NCBI RefSeq assembly: GCF_032854445.1
Contig: NW_027018165.1
Span: 1-64,000 of the forward strand
Source: Liolophura sinensis
Lineage: Eukaryota > Mollusca > Polyplacophora > Chitonida > Chitonidae
Direction: 5' to 3'
Length of the DNA: 64,000 nt
The first letter of the stretch is position 1, and each line of letters starts with the position of its first letter. Position numbers and translations under genes: made by a program. Below the pieces are notes generated by a model. The model had not been told where the DNA came from, did not search any database, and saw only the letters and a program-made list of their open reading frames with translations. This document shows, piece after piece, positions 63,422 to 64,000 of this stretch.

Positions 63422-64000
63422 TTACAATGTTCATCTGGTAACTGAACATGCTATTATAATGATTACATTGCTCATCTTGTAACTGAGCACGCTATTATAC
63501 TGATTACAATGTTCATCTTGTAACTGGGCATACTAGTGTAATAATTAAAATATTAATTTTGTAACTGAGCATGCTATTATACTGATTACAATGTTCATCT
63601 TGTAACTAAACATGCTATTATAATGATTACAATGTTCATGTTGTAACTGAGCATGCTATTATACGAATTACAATTTTCATCTTGTAATTGAGCATGCTAT
63701 TATAATGATTACATTGCTCATCTTGTATTTGAGCATGCTATTTTAACTATTACAATGTTCATCTTGTAACTGGGCATGTTTTTATAATGATTACAATGTT
63801 CACCTTGTAACTGACCACGCTATTGTAATGATTTCAATGTTCTCCTTGTAACTGAGCACATTATTATAATGATTGCAATGTTCATCTTGTAACTGAATAT
63901 GCTATTGCAATGATTACAATGTCCATTTTGCAACTGAGCATGCTTGTATACAGATTACAATGTTCACCTAGGAACTGATGATGTTTTTATAATGATTACA
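63422..64000. repeat. 41-bp satellite array, block 13 (right end cut by window)
   Basis: It follows the standard opening order after a cassette, through CATACTAGTG to the CACCTAGG landmark near 63,967. It is cut off by the window edge. Confidence 0.97.

Larger units (their letters stand above)
58934..64000. repeat. Higher-order unit 6, partial (right end cut by window)
   Basis: The unit holds an A-class SINE with a subtype-2 spacer, a shortened 1,951-bp block, the divergent D cassette, and then satellite to the window end. The interval between its cassettes is only 3,220 bp, about 21 monomers below the basic unit. Its first block shares the unusual start seen after cassette 6. Confidence 0.82.

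Noticed and set aside
1-64000. Assembly artefact as the cause of the repeated units
   Set aside because: Each unit has its own private substitutions, deletions and junctions, which simple assembly duplication would not create. Local copy numbers should still be checked in reads.

Overview
This window is eukaryotic, AT-rich, non-coding tandem-repeat DNA. I find no protein-coding gene. It is built from a satellite of about 41 bp per monomer (47,468 bp in total, roughly 1,150 monomers) interrupted 13 times by a cassette of about 1.27 kb. Each cassette has the same parts in the same order on the plus strand: a 12-bp direct repeat, a minus-strand tRNA-derived SINE (361-370 bp), the second copy of the 12-bp repeat, and a spacer of exactly 883 bp that I do not recognise. 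The SINE has a tRNA-like head with a good A box and a degenerate B box, a conserved-looking body, and a short tetranucleotide tail. From memory, and without a search, its body resembles tRNA-derived SINE families common in molluscs, so a mollusc (gastropod or bivalve) is my best guess for the host.

Layout. Satellite 1-3759; cassette 1 (SINE 3772-4133, spacer 4146-5028); satellite 5029-7844; cassette 2; satellite 9122-13595; cassette 3; satellite 14865-17680; cassette 4; satellite 18958-23481; cassette 5; satellite 24751-27566; cassette 6; satellite 28844-31037; cassette 7; satellite 32311-37455; cassette 8; satellite 38729-40719; cassette 9; satellite 41989-44801; cassette 10; satellite 46075-50352; cassette 11; satellite 51622-58933; cassette 12; satellite 60203-62153; cassette 13; satellite to the window end.

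Higher-order organisation. Cassettes fall into classes by SINE tail length, a one-base indel pair and the junction: A (362 bp; 1, 3, 5, 9, 11, 12), B (370 bp; 2, 4, 6), C (366 bp; 7, 8, 10) and D (361 bp; 13). In the left part an A-B pair repeats as a unit of 9,836 and 9,886 bp. The basic unit is one cassette plus about 2.8 kb of satellite (4,085 bp, seen three times at exactly that length). Longer and shorter intervals differ from 4,085 bp by close to whole numbers of 41-bp monomers: +41/42, +57, +110, -15, -20 and -21. This fits growth and shrinkage by unequal exchange in monomer register, with the cassette carried as a passenger.

History inferred from the sequence. One SINE inserted once, leaving its target-site duplication. 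The insertion site itself looks like a diverged monomer, and the far end of the spacer holds a second relic monomer. The whole block was then amplified with the satellite. All 13 copies keep the same flanking duplication, so they are not 13 separate insertions. Mosaic cassettes (6, 8, 12) and regional single-base variants show later exchange between units. The short reading frames in the window are accidental.
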